Origin: Galeopsis tetrahit
Taxonomy: Eukaryota > Streptophyta > Magnoliopsida > Lamiales > Lamiaceae
Direction of reading: 5' to 3'
NCBI GenBank assembly: GCA_963675135.1
Contig: OY776124.1
Span: 5,935,001-5,999,000 of the forward strand
DNA: 64,000 nucleotides
Below the pieces are notes generated by a model that was given only the letters and a program-made list of their open reading frames with translations, was not told the origin of the DNA and ran no database searches. Made by a program: the position numbers and the translations under genes. Of this stretch, positions 21,966 through 32,540 are shown one piece after another. Within the stretch, counting starts at the first letter, position 1. Each line of letters starts with the position of its first letter.

Positions 21966-23246
21966 TGTTGGAAATTTTGAGCAACCAACAATGGCCTTAC
22001 AAAATTGACAAAAATAAATAACAAAATTGTAAATACAATTAAATTAATATTTACATAAAGTCTTCGATTTTCATCTTTTAGCAGCTTTCCTCCTTTAGCA
22101 TCTTTCCAAAACGAGCAGGTTCTTGAAATCAGCAACAACGACCCCATCTCACGAACAATAGGAGCAAAGTTAAAGTCGAGTCAAGGAAACCCTTTTCCCG
22201 CAAAACGAATACGTCCCGGCTAGTGCTCGCGGTTTAACGTAACGTTTTAAAAGGTAAAACGACTTTCACCTCTATACGAGCAGCACCACAACGTATAGAG
22301 TTCCAACGAACTGAATCGACACGAAAACTGGACTACACTCTATATGCTTGATGCAAAGTGTGTGATGCTATGATTTTTCTAGAAAATCTCAAGTGTTGTG
22401 TGTAAGAGTGTTTTTGCAACATAAAACATGTACCCTATTTATAGGCATGTTCCAACATGTGAGGGGTCTCCACATTCATTACGGCGTTCATGTAATTTGT
22501 AACGTCTTGCGGTTACAAGATTTAAATGGTTTTGTAACTCCTTTGCGGTTACAAATTCATTACTGAAACGTCTATGAACCCAGACATCCGAACGTCCAAG
22601 TTCATCACAATTTGTAACGTCAATGTACCTAGACATCCTCAATGTCCAAATTCGTCATAGTTCAAATTCAACTTTTAAATTTATTTGGGTTAACCCAATT
22701 TCAAATTGGGTTTCAACTTTCTGAAAACTTGATTTGTATGAGCCAAGCCCAAATATTCAAGTTCCAAAATTATAGATGGGTCTGAAATCCCAAATTTAAA
22801 ACCCACGAGTCACGAGCCCAAGACTAGGCCCAAGCTCAACCGGACGAGCACACACGTGCATCCGTATAGACTATTGGATTGCTCCTTAGTCACTATTATT
22901 TGAACCATTGTAACACCCTCCTATTTATAAGGAGTAATTAGCCCCATTAAACTTTCAAAGTTTCAACGTGGGACAATTAACATGATATAACACTTTATCC
23001 CATAAAGTGTATTATTTGACGTTTCAACTTCGTGAATTAATTTCTCACTCACCGAAATTCGGTTTTGAGATTTTAAATACACTACGAACATCTACTCCGA
23101 GAGTAGAACGGCTTTATGCCATTTAATTTCCTTGAAATTACATTTATAGCCCTCAATAAATTGGTCAAAGACGAGTGTTCTCCACTCTCATTTTAAAATC
23201 AATTAATTAATTAAAATTAATCAATTTCTAACCAATTTCTCCAACA
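21966..23246 (-). repeat. 5' LTR of element C
   Basis: This is the 1281-bp upstream LTR on the minus strand. The sequence after its end, ATCGCAAAACGAATATAG, does not match the usual initiator-tRNA primer site (TGGTATCAGAG), so the primer site is lost or unusual. Confidence 0.92.
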
Positions 23247-23872
23247 GATTTCAAACATACCTTACCCCTTTCACAAGAACTCTTACACATACAAACACAC
23301 ACTTGGAGGTAATCATCATCCATTTCTTCAATTCTTCACCAAATCAAGCAAGGAAGGCACAAAGATCTTTAGAATTCAATTACCCATCATCCATTAGACT
23401 AATCTTCCTCTTCCTCTTTCTCTTTCTTTTTATTTAGTTATTTCATTAGTTTGTGTTAATTAGATTATGTTGATTGTTGGCTAGACACTTTTGGTTCTAG
23501 TGCCTTGTAAATACTTTTGATGAAGTTTATGAATTAGTTTTTTGCTTAATTGGTGTTTGTGTGGCTTAATTCTATTTGAATGCTTGATTTTCACTTCCAA
23601 ACATATCATTAGTGTATAATAGTGATGTGTTGATCTTAGTTAATTGAAATTGGATTGAGAAATCTCTTTCGATTAATTGATTGCAAGCATTTGACCTAAT
23701 TTTATTGTGAACTCGAGAGATGATCAATGATTAGGAGGATGTGTGATGATCTTAGGTGTTTAATTGGGTTTTATGATGCAATTTAGGTAGAGATACTAGG
23801 TTGTGTTATATTTCTCTTGGGTTAATTGGATTGAAAAGACTTTTAACTCATTATTTTGTGATCAATCTTATA

Positions 23873-24224
23873 GGGTATGTTTGTTTTGGGACTCACCCGT
23901 CCGGATGGGGGACGTAACGTCCCCCGTCCTGTTCTAGTTCGGGATTTCACATCCGGATTTCACCATCCAACTCCATCCACCCCTATATATAGTATACTAT
24001 TATAATAATACAACATCATATATTCTTACACAATTGATTTGACATAAAGTTACATTATATAATATTATAATATAACATCACCCACTCTTACGCAATTTGA
24101 TTTGACATAAAGTTACATCTCATCCTACTCAAAATCTCAAAACAAACACACACAATTACTATTTATCAGGATTTCTCCATCCAAGATTTCCCCCATCCTA
24201 CATAATCCCAAAACAAACATCCCC
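23873..24224. mobile_element. MITE with TIR GGGTATGTTTGTTTTGGGA, in the 5' LTR of A
   Basis: Comparison with the 3' LTR at 43994 shows an insertion. Its left end, GGGTATGTTTGTTTTGGGA, and right end (complement of GGGGATGTTTGTTTTGGGA) form a 19-bp inverted repeat with one mismatch. The flanks carry a 3-bp ATA repeat, suggesting a PIF/Harbinger-type MITE. A 352-bp non-coding interior contains the palindrome GGGGGACGTAACGTCCCCC near 23906. Confidence 0.85.
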
Positions 24225-24596
24225 ATAGGAAAAACACAACACCACTTGAGTAGATTGTTAATCATAGATGGATTCATTAGTGTTGCATGTGTCTTGGAAC
24301 CTATTTTCTCTTACGTGAGTTCCATCCGTATTTTCATCGTTTTCGTGAAATTGCATGAACTTTGATCGAATTTCCTTGTTACTCTTTATTGTTTATTGGT
24401 GACGTTTAGTAGACAATCTTAGGGTAATCAACACCTCAAACTTTTGATCATCGTCTATTTAGAACTTAATCGACAAACTATACTTCTACACTACACCTCC
24501 TTGTGGGATCGACATTATATGCTTACTTCACTACGATATACACCGTAAACTTGCGGTTGTGTATTTTAGAGTTGTAGAATACATGAATCAAGTTTA

Positions 24597-24614
24597 TGGC
24601 GCCGTTGCCGGGGA
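24597..24614 (+). other. primer binding site of A
   Basis: TGGCGCCGTTGCCGGGGA begins six bases after the 5' LTR. It is the Athila-type primer site, known to be complementary to the 3' end of tRNA-Asp. Confidence 0.85.
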
Positions 24615-24771
24615 GGTTTTGTAGTTCTAGAGTGTAGGTTGATAGAGTTTTAGTCTAGACACTTTATTTGCTTTCTTTATTCTCAAAAATCCCAAAAAAA
24701 AAATTGTGTTTGTTATTTCTAATCTTACTTGCGATTCTCACTCTCTCGTGAACATTTGATAGACATGGCTT

Positions 24772-26904
24772 ATAATCACGCGATCTAGGAGGAACCATCA
24801 AGAATTGTTGCCCTTAGACCCGGAGATTGAAGCTAATTATCGAAAAAGAAACGCTGAGAGAAGAAGAGTAGAGTTGGAAGAGATGAATAGAAGGGAGAAC
24901 CCGATTGTAGAGGAGGTCGAGGAGGAAGTAGGGAACCAAGGGGTAGACGGATTTGAGGAGCAGAATGGAAATGGTGGAAACCGACAACAAAAGGCCGTGA
25001 GAGACAACCTTCACTGGAGGGTTGGAGAAAATCTGATTGAGAATGAGGATAATGGTCCACACCGAGTTTTGAGGGATCATTTCCGTCCGATTCCAAGGCC
25101 ATATGGAGGAGCGGGTCGGGAACCCGTGGATGCTCACAATTTCGAGCTCAAGTCGGCCTTGATTGTAATGGTCTAAAACAACTAATTTGGGGGACTTTCC
25201 AAGGAGGATCCTAACCTCCACTTGTCTCAATTCCTAGAGATAAGTGGGACGGTTAAGATCAATCGAGTTCCACAAGATTACATCTGGTTGCAACTATTCC
25301 CCTTCTCTCTCCGAGACCGAGCTAAGCAATGGTACCTCTCCATTGATTTGAGGACCATCGAAAATTGGAACGACTTGGTTGATGTGTTCTTAATGAAGTA
25401 TTTCCCTCCGAGCAAGACCATCCAAATCCAAGCGGAAATATCTCCGTTTAGGCAAGATGATGATGAGTCCCTAGCCGAAGCATGGGAGCGTTTCAAGGAC
25501 TTGAATAGAAGTTGCCCACAACATGGTTTCTCACAAGACCAACTTATTTGCTACTTCTACAATGGAATGGACCACCGGACAAGAGGAATTGTGGATGCTT
25601 CGGCGGGTGGAGGATCGTTATTGGGAAAGACGATGGAGGAAGGATATGTTCTCTTGGAGGAGATGGCGAAAAAGGGGAATCAATGCCCATCAGAGAGAAG
25701 ACAAAATCGAAGGGTTGCTTCCACTCAAGAATCGGAAGATTTTGCCACTTTATCTAACAAAATGGACAAGTTGACTTCTCTAATGACGGCAAAAGCATTA
25801 GTGGGACCAAGTGATGAGCAATACGAAGAGGCCCATTATATGAACAACCAAAGAGACCAGAATTTTAGAGAAAGAGGTTGGAACGAAAGGCAAAACCGCC
25901 ATCGAATTTCAACGTGAGAGAAGGGATGATCGTTGAACCTTCATCAAAGCCATATTTGGAAGATATGTTTGGGTCATTCATGGGGGAAACCAAGAGTTAC
26001 ATGGCAAAGACTTGATGAACATGGGGAAATGATCAAGAACGTGGTTAATCATGTGAAAGTTATTGAAAAGCAAGTGTGCCAACTTGCCAATATCGTTGGA
26101 AGTCAACACACTCCGGGGCAATTCCCCTCTAACACGGAGCTCAACCCCAAAGAGCAATGCAAAGCCATAAAACTAAGAAGTGGGGCAAGCTACGAAGGGC
26201 CCAAGATGCCACAAGAGGAGGAAGTGGTAATGGCACCCGAAGGTGTTGACAAAAGGGATGACCAAGAGAAAGAAAAACAAGAAGAGCTAATGAGGGAAGA
26301 AAAAGAGGCAAGAGGGGAAGGAGAGAAAGAAGGGGAGAAGAAGAGTGAAGAGAACATTCCTCCACAAGACAAAGGCAAGAATGTAGTGCCTCTCCCTTAT
26401 CCTCAAAGGTTGAAGAAGAAGGGTTTGGACAACAAATTTACCAAGTTCGTGGAGATGTTCAAGAAGATCCACATCAATATCCCCTTTTCTGAAGCTCTTG
26501 AAAAAATGGCTCATTACTCCAAGTTCTTGAAAGAAATTATGTCAAACAACAGGAAAATGGTGGAGTATGAGACAGTGCACTTAATCGAAGAGTGTAACTC
26601 CATAATCCAAGCTAAGCTACCTCCAAAGCTTAGAGACCCCGGATCCTTCACTTTGTCATGCATCATTGGAGATGGAGGTACATTTAGAGCTTTATGTGAT
26701 TTGGGAGCTAGTATAAATCGTATGCCTCTATCCATTTTCAAGACCCTTGGTTTGGGAGAGCTCACACCGACTACAATGAGCCTCCAATTGGCGAATAGGT
26801 CTATGACATACCCTTTGGGTATAGTGGAGGATGTATTGGTCAAAGTTGAGAAGTTCATATTTCCGGTGGACTTTGTAGTTTTGGATATGGAGGAAGATAA
26901 TTAA
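24772..26904 (+). pseudogene. gag-protease region of A (broken)
   Basis: This corresponds to the gag of sister B at 32524-34656 and encodes the same landmarks: DPNLHLSQFLEISGTVKI, LFPFSLRDRAKQWY, and a protease core CDLGAS near 26700. It is inactive. The codon where B starts with ATG is ATA (24772-24774). Two CAA codons have become TAA at 25174 and 25183. A deletion near 25900 shifts the frame, a second indel follows near 25990, and the frame ends at a TAA at 26902 after another small change. Both nonsense changes are C to T, consistent with methylated-cytosine decay. Confidence 0.9.
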
Positions 26905-29900
26905 ATACATCCCATTGATTTTGGGAATGCCATTTTTGGCAACCGGAGGGGCTATCATTGATGTGAGGAAAGGAGAGTTGGAGCTTCAAGTGAACAATGC
27001 GAAAGTCTTGTTCAACATTTACAAGGCTATCAAATTTCGGAATGATGAGAATGAGAGCTTCGAGTGCAATATGATCAATAGTGTTCAGGCTTGTGCGGAT
27101 ATGCACATGGAAAAAAGCAACTCAAAAGATCCACTAGACTTTTGCATAAGAAACTCTATCACTTCACCCTCTCTTGCTCCTTTTGATTTTAATTTTGATG
27201 AGCTTAATGAAGTGGATTTGTTTGAATATATGTGTTCTCTTGATGTTTTATAGGAGCTTCCAATCAAGAATGAGGAGAAATTCATGGAGATACGACGAGA
27301 AGCCAAGTTTTGGGGGGGGGGGGGGTTTACTTGAAGAGTGCCAAGGATTTCCTAACAAAAATCTTGACACTTGGCCCTCATGTTTCTCGTTGGAGGCACC
27401 AAAAGATGGAGCTCATGAAAAACCGAAAGTTCAAGAGAAAGGGAGGAAGCTAGACTTAAAACCACTTCCGGATCACTTAAGATATGCATATCTCAAACAA
27501 GGTGACCTCTTTCTGGTTATAGTTTATTCGCACTTGCATGATATTGAGTTAGAAAAATTGCTTAGGGTGCTTAGAACTTATAAATCGGCTATTGGTTGGG
27601 ATATTTCGGATTTAAAGGGTATACCGGCTCACATTTGCATGCATAAAATTAGGCTAGATGAGTCCATTAAGCCTAAAGTCCAAGGTCAAAGAAGATTGAA
27701 TCCCATCATGCAAGAGGTAGTTAGAAAAGAAGTATTGAAGCGGTTAGATAATGACATAATTTTTCCCATTAGTGATAGTGAGTGGGTGAGTCCAACACAA
27801 GTGCTACCTAAGAAGGGGGGCATGACTATTGTTACAACCGAAACCTTAGAGGTACTTGCTACTAGGGCCATTGTGGGGTGGAGAGTATGCATTGATTATC
27901 GCATGTTGAACAATGCCACTAGAAAAGATCACTTCCCTTTGCCTTTTATTGATCAAATGCTAGATAGGATGGCGGGATACGAGTATTATTGCTTTCTTGA
28001 TGGTTACTCGGGATACAATCAAATTTTGATTGATCCTAAGGACCAAGAGAAATCAATTTTTACTTGCCCTTATGGTACTTTTGCTTTAGGAGAATGTCAT
28101 TTGGATTGTGTAATGCCCCGCCACCTTTCAAAGATGTATGATGACTATATTTCATGGCATGATTGAAAACATAATGGAGGTGTTTATGGATGACTTTTCC
28201 GTATTTGGTTATTCTTTTGATACTTGTCTACGTAACCTCTTTTGTGTTTTGCAAAGATGCATAGATACTAACTTGGTGCTCAATTGGGAGAAGTGTCACT
28301 TCATGGTGAAGGAAGGAATTGTGCTTGGGCACAAGGTATCGGCTAAGGGACTTGAGGTGGATAGAGCAAAAATTGTGGCAATTGAGAAGTTACCTCCACC
28401 CACCAATGAGAAGGCGGTAAGAAGTTTCCTTGGGCATGCCAGATTTTATAGGAGATTTATCAAGGATTTTTCAAAGATAGCCAAGCACATGTGTTCATTG
28501 TTGGAGAAAGGTACCACCTTCATTTTCAATGAAGATTGTGTGAAGGCATTTGAGATATTGGAGGAGGCTTTGATCAAGGCCCACGTGTTGGTGAGACCCG
28601 ACTGGAGTCAACCTTTTGAGGTCATGTGTGATGCTAGTGATCATGCCGTTGGAGTAGCCTTGGGTCAAAAGAGAGACAAGCTATTCCGTGTGATTTATTA
28701 TGCAAGCAAGACATTGAATCCGGCTCAAAGGAATTACACTACAACGGAAAAGGAGATGTTAGCCGTGATCTATAGTTTTGATAAGTTTAGAGCATATTTG
28801 GTGGGAGTTAAGACCATAGTTTACACGGATCACACGGCTCTCAAGTATTTGATTGAGAAGAAAGTGGCTAAACCGAGGTTGATACGATGGGTGCTTCTTT
28901 TGCAAGAATTTAATGTGGAAATTAGAGAGAGAAAAGGGTGTGAGAATGTGGTGGCGGATCATCTCTCAAGACTTGAGAATGTGGAAGAAAAAGATGTCCA
29001 AGTCCCCATTAAGGAGTGGTTTCCCGATGAGCAACTCTTTGCTATTAAGGAAGCATGTCCTTGGTTTGCCGACTTTGTGAACTACATAGCCACCGGAACA
29101 CATCCACCAAATCTCTCATTCCATCAAAAGAAGAAGTTCTATCATGATGCAAAGTTCTATGTATGGGAAGATCCGTTGTTATTTAGATGGTGTTCGGACA
29201 TGATTATGAGGAGGTGCCTAGCGGAAGATGAGTGGGAGAAAGTGATTGATGAGTGTCATTCATCTCCTTATGGAGGGCACTTTGGAGCAAACCGGAGAGC
29301 TCACAAAGTTTTTCAAAGTTGTTTTTATTGGTCATCCATCTTTAGAGATTGTGAAGTTTTTGTGAAGAAATGTGACAAGTGTCAAAGGATGAGAAACATT
29401 TCAAAAAGGCATGAGATGCCTTTGAAGAATGTGATTGAAGTGGAGCTCTTTGATGTGTGGGGAATAGGTTTTATGAGGCATTTTCCAACTTCTCATGGAT
29501 TTTCCTACATCCTTTTGGCCATTGATTATGTCTCTAGATGGATTGAGATCATCCCAACCACTACTAATGATGCCAAAGTAGTCCTCAACTTTTTGAGGAA
29601 GAACATTTTCACTCGTTTTGGCACTCCAAGAGAACTAGTGAGTGATGGTGTCTCACACTTTTGCAACCGATGGCTAGATCAACTCTTGACAAAGTATGGA
29701 GTGAAGCATAGGGTGACCACACCTTATCACCCTCAAGCTAATGGACAAACGGAGATTGTCGATCGAGAAGTGAAGCAAATCTTGGAGAAGACCGTTGGGT
29801 TAAAGAGGAAAGATTGGGCCATCAAGCTAGATGATGCTCTTTGGGCATATCGAACCGCTTACAAGACACCTTTGGGCACATCTCCTTACCAACTTGTGTA

Positions 29901-30336
29901 TGGAAAGTCTTGTCATCTACTCGTGGAAGTGGAATGTAAAGCTCGTAGGGCCATTAAAGAGTTGAATCTTGATCTTAAGGCATCCAGAGAAAGAAGGAAG
30001 ATGATGTTCAATGAATTTGATGAGTTTAGAAATGGAGCCTTTGAGAACTCCAAGATCCACAAAGAAATAGCCAAGAAGTTTCATGACAAGATAATTGAGA
30101 GGAGAGAGTTCCAAGTGGGAGAACAAGTCTTGTTGTTCAATTCAAGGCTCTTTTCGGGCAAGTTGAAGTCAAAGTGGTCGGGACCCTTTGTGATTAAGAA
30201 TGTGACGCCCATGGGAAATGTGGAGCTTGTTGGTAAAGATGGAGCAACTTTTGTGGTGAATGGTCAAAGAGTGAAGCACTATTTTGGAAATGAGCAACTT
30301 CGAATGGTGGAGTCGCTTCACTTGGACAAGGCTTGA
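26905..30336 (+). pseudogene. pol region of A (broken)
   Basis: This continues the polyprotein through the rest of protease, reverse transcriptase (FLDGYSGYNQI; FMDDFSVFG near 28184), RNase H (CDASDHAVGVALGQK) and integrase (zinc-binding region ending KKCDKCQRM; core DVWGIGF, VSDGVSHF, NGQTEIVD). Lesions include a TAG at 27251, a G run grown to 14 bases at 27312-27325 (7 in B), and a frameshift near 28085 within reverse transcriptase. The last 732 codons (28138-30336) are open, so RNase H and integrase are still readable, but the whole polyprotein is not. Confidence 0.9.
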
Positions 30337-30381
30337 AAGGAGAAAGAAACTATCCGGCATAGGACGTTAAAAATAACGCTT

Positions 30382-30399
30382 CTTGGGAGGCAACCCAAG
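30382..30399 (+). other. post-pol inverted motif of A
   Basis: CTTGGGAGGCAACCCAAG can form a 6-bp stem with a 6-base loop. It lies about 45 bp after the pol stop and is identical in B at 38228-38245, preceded in both by CCGGCATAGGACGTTAAAAA. Similar sequence is common after pol in Athila relatives (recalled). Function unknown. Confidence 0.6.
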
Positions 30400-30602
30400 G
30401 TTTTATTTATTTCATGTTTTTCTTGTTTTAGTAGTTTTGATAGCTTAGTCTCTTTTGTAGGTATGGATGAGGAACATTGTGGACATCATCTCTTGGAAAA
30501 TAAAGAAGAAAGCGAAACCAACTTTGTAAAGAGGGAGCAAGTGGTGCAATGGTGATCTTTGAAGAGCTTAGGATGTGCAAAGAGGGAGGTAACAACTTGT
30601 AG

Positions 30603-30646
30603 CCCCAAACTTAGAATTTTTACATAGTAAAATTCTAAGTTTGGGG
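30603..30646 (+). other. conserved hairpin with polypurine-like arm in A
   Basis: CCCCAAACTTAGAATT (30603-30618) pairs perfectly with AATTCTAAGTTTGGGG (30631-30646). The loop can add TTAC/GTAA, leaving one bulged T and an ATA tip. The right arm matches the polypurine tract next to the 3' LTR (TAAGTTTGGGGG). B has the same structure at 38429-38472. Confidence 0.8.
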
Positions 30647-31080
30647 GAGTTATTATTTTTTTTACTAAGTTGTTATCCCTTGCATCGTTTTGTCATTTCA
30701 CTTGTATACATTTTGCACCGGCGCACACTTTGCTTTCATATGCTTATATTGTTTGAGTTGGTTTTGATCATGTGTTGGGTAGTGGACTGATTCGGGTGGA
30801 ATTTACACAATTTTGAGGCACATGTGGAGTGTATTTTGATGTGGATTTCATTGATTTTTGCATTGGATATAATTGTTTAAGCCAAAATGAGGGAAAGGTT
30901 GTGTTTTGTCGATTTTATAGGAAATACGATGGAATTTGGAGCAAAACACCAACCATACTTTACTGGATCAGGAAGAGGAGTGCACCATTGGATTCGTCTC
31001 GAAAAATGGAGTGGAATGAAAAAAAGAATCGAGTCAATCGGAGGTCGGAAGCTCGAGATACGAAGAGACGAAAAAACATG

Positions 31081-31266
31081 CCCGGGTAGAATCAACCCGG
31101 GCGGGTCAAAACGACCCGGGCAAGGCTGAATTTGGTGAAGGTTCGAATTTGGCCCGGGTGAAACCCACCCGGCCGGGTGGTTTCGACCCGGGCAAGGCCC
31201 AAACATCACTAGCTTCGACTTTTGGCCGGGTGGCATGCCCGGGTGGGAGCCACCCGGCCGGGTGAC
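31081..31266. repeat. CCCGGG palindrome array in the U3 of B
   Basis: Repeated CCCGGG, ACCCGGCCGGGT and GGGTCAAAACGACCCGGGC units fill this interval. The 19-bp unit GGGTCAAAACGACCCGGGC is present once here and twice in the 3' LTR. The array takes the place of the CTCGGCCGAG array of A. Confidence 0.85.
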
Positions 31267-31349
31267 CTCATTCTCGGGGGTTTTTGGCCATTTTCTCCAT
31301 TTTTGAGGGACCAACTTGCAATTTTGGCACCCAAACCCTTCCCCAACAC

Positions 31350-31357
31350 TATATAAG
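31350..31357 (+). promoter_or_regulatory. TATA box of the LTR of B
   Basis: TATATAAG lies downstream of the U3 palindrome array and upstream of the pyrimidine-rich R/U5 region. The same box is at 40448-40455 in the 3' LTR. Position and motif suggest it drives the genomic transcript. Confidence 0.7.
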
Positions 31358-32343
31358 ACCTCATTCTTGAAACCCAAGACACTCTCCCCCAAACCCACAC
31401 ATAGTTACACATACTTGGAGGTGTTTTGGCCATTTCTCTCTCAATTCTTCATCAAATCAAGGAAGAAAGGATGCAATAGCTCCCAAATTCCATTCCCTAC
31501 CACATTCTAGACTAAGCTTTCTCTTTCTTTCCCTTTTTATTTAGTTATTTCATTTGGAAGTTGTGATTTGATTATGTATTTGAGTAGCTAAACACTTTGT
31601 GGTTCTAAGGCATTGTAAGACTTGGATTGATGTTTATGAGTAATTTCTTGCTTTAATTGGTGTTTGTTTCTTATTTGCATATTCAATTATCCATTGTCAA
31701 GCGTATTGTTATTGGCCATAATGATTTGCTTATATATTGTTAATTGAAGTAAGATCGAGAGATTTATTTCATTTAATCGTATGCGAATGTGCAACCCGAT
31801 ATTATTATGAGCTCGAGAGAGGATTAATTATCGGAGAGGGAATTGAATGATCTTAGGAGCGTTTTTAGGCGATGCAAAGTTTGTGAGGTAGAGATACGAG
31901 CTTATGTTACATTGCGCCTTTGGTTAATTAGATCGAGAGATTGATTAATTCTTCTTGTGTGATCACCCTATTTGAGATAAACTTAATGGCCATCTAAACG
32001 AGATAACATTCATAAACGGACATCTAAGAACTACAATTTCCTTGGAACCCACCTTTTCTCTTTGAGTTACAATCGTTTCACTTTCGTTTTCCTATTTTGC
32101 ATGTTTAGTTGATCGACTTTATATTTACTCTTTCGTTGTCTATTTGTGACACATAGTTAGGCAATCTTAGGGGTAATTCAACACTCAACTTATTCGATCA
32201 CGTCTATTTAGAATTCAACTAGCAAACTACCCTTTTATGCTTTAACCTTCTCGTGGGATCGACCTCGTGCTTATCGCGCTACAATAGACGCCGTATACTT
32301 GCGGTTGTTTATTTAGTGTTGCATAACGTGTGAATCAAGTTTA

Positions 32344-32361
32344 TGGCGCCGTTGCTGGGGA
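32344..32361 (+). other. primer binding site of B
   Basis: TGGCGCCGTTGCTGGGGA starts six bases after the LTR. It is the Athila tRNA-Asp type site, with one change (C to T) relative to A. Confidence 0.85.
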
Positions 32362-32516
32362 GGTTTTTATAGCTCTAGAGTGTAGGCTAGAAGAGTTTTA
32401 GTTTAGACATTTTACTTGCTTTCCTTATTTCTCAAAAAAAAAAAAAAAAAAATATTTGTTTGTTTTACCTTGATTTCACTTGTGATTCTCACTTTCTTTT
32501 GAACTTTTGTCTAGAC

Positions 32517-32540
32517 ATGGCATATGAACACACGAGCTAG
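32517..32540 (+). other. 7-codon upstream ORF overlapping the gag start of B
   Basis: ATGGCATATGAACAC contains two starts. The first opens a 7-codon frame (MAYEHTS) that ends at TAG. The second, seven bases later, is the gag ATG. A keeps the upstream frame (MAYNHAI, 24765-24788), including its stop, although its gag ATG is lost. It may tune gag translation by leaky scanning, but this is an inference. Confidence 0.5.

Larger units (their letters stand above)
19355..23246 (-). mobile_element. non-autonomous Ty1/copia element C
   Basis: C is bounded by two 1281-bp LTRs (19355-20635 and 21966-23246) and a perfect 5-bp target duplication, GATTT (19350-19354 and 23247-23251), in the 5' LTR of A. 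Read on the minus strand, the LTRs begin TGTTGGAG or TGATGGAG and end CCAACA. The polypurine tract GTGGGGGAT adjoins the 3' LTR (20636-20645). The 1.33-kb interior keeps only a gag remnant at its 5' side. No protease, integrase or reverse transcriptase remains. It would need proteins from a complete relative. Confidence 0.9.
18558..24590 (+). repeat. 5' LTR of A, split by element C and a MITE
   Basis: The LTR parts are 18558-19354, 23252-23872 and 24225-24590, totalling about 1.79 kb. Its partner is 42676-47611. The end ACATGAATCA at 24590 directly precedes the primer binding site. The first bases read TA rather than TG. The 3' LTR lacks about 20 bp near its start (after CGGGT) that is present here. 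Confidence 0.9.
30788..32337 (+). repeat. 5' LTR of B
   Basis: This 1550-bp LTR begins TGATTCGGGTGG and ends GTGTGAATCA. U3 holds an array of ACCCGGGCGGGT-type palindromes (31081-31266) just upstream of TATATAAG at 31350. Its outer sequence is alignable to the LTR of A, but the palindrome array is different. Frames such as 30829-31089 recur identically in the 3' LTR and are not genes. Confidence 0.95.

Noticed and set aside
30829..31089. 86-codon ORF identical to 39908-40168
   Set aside because: It is in the two LTRs of B, which are nearly identical throughout; no homology to a protein family is visible.
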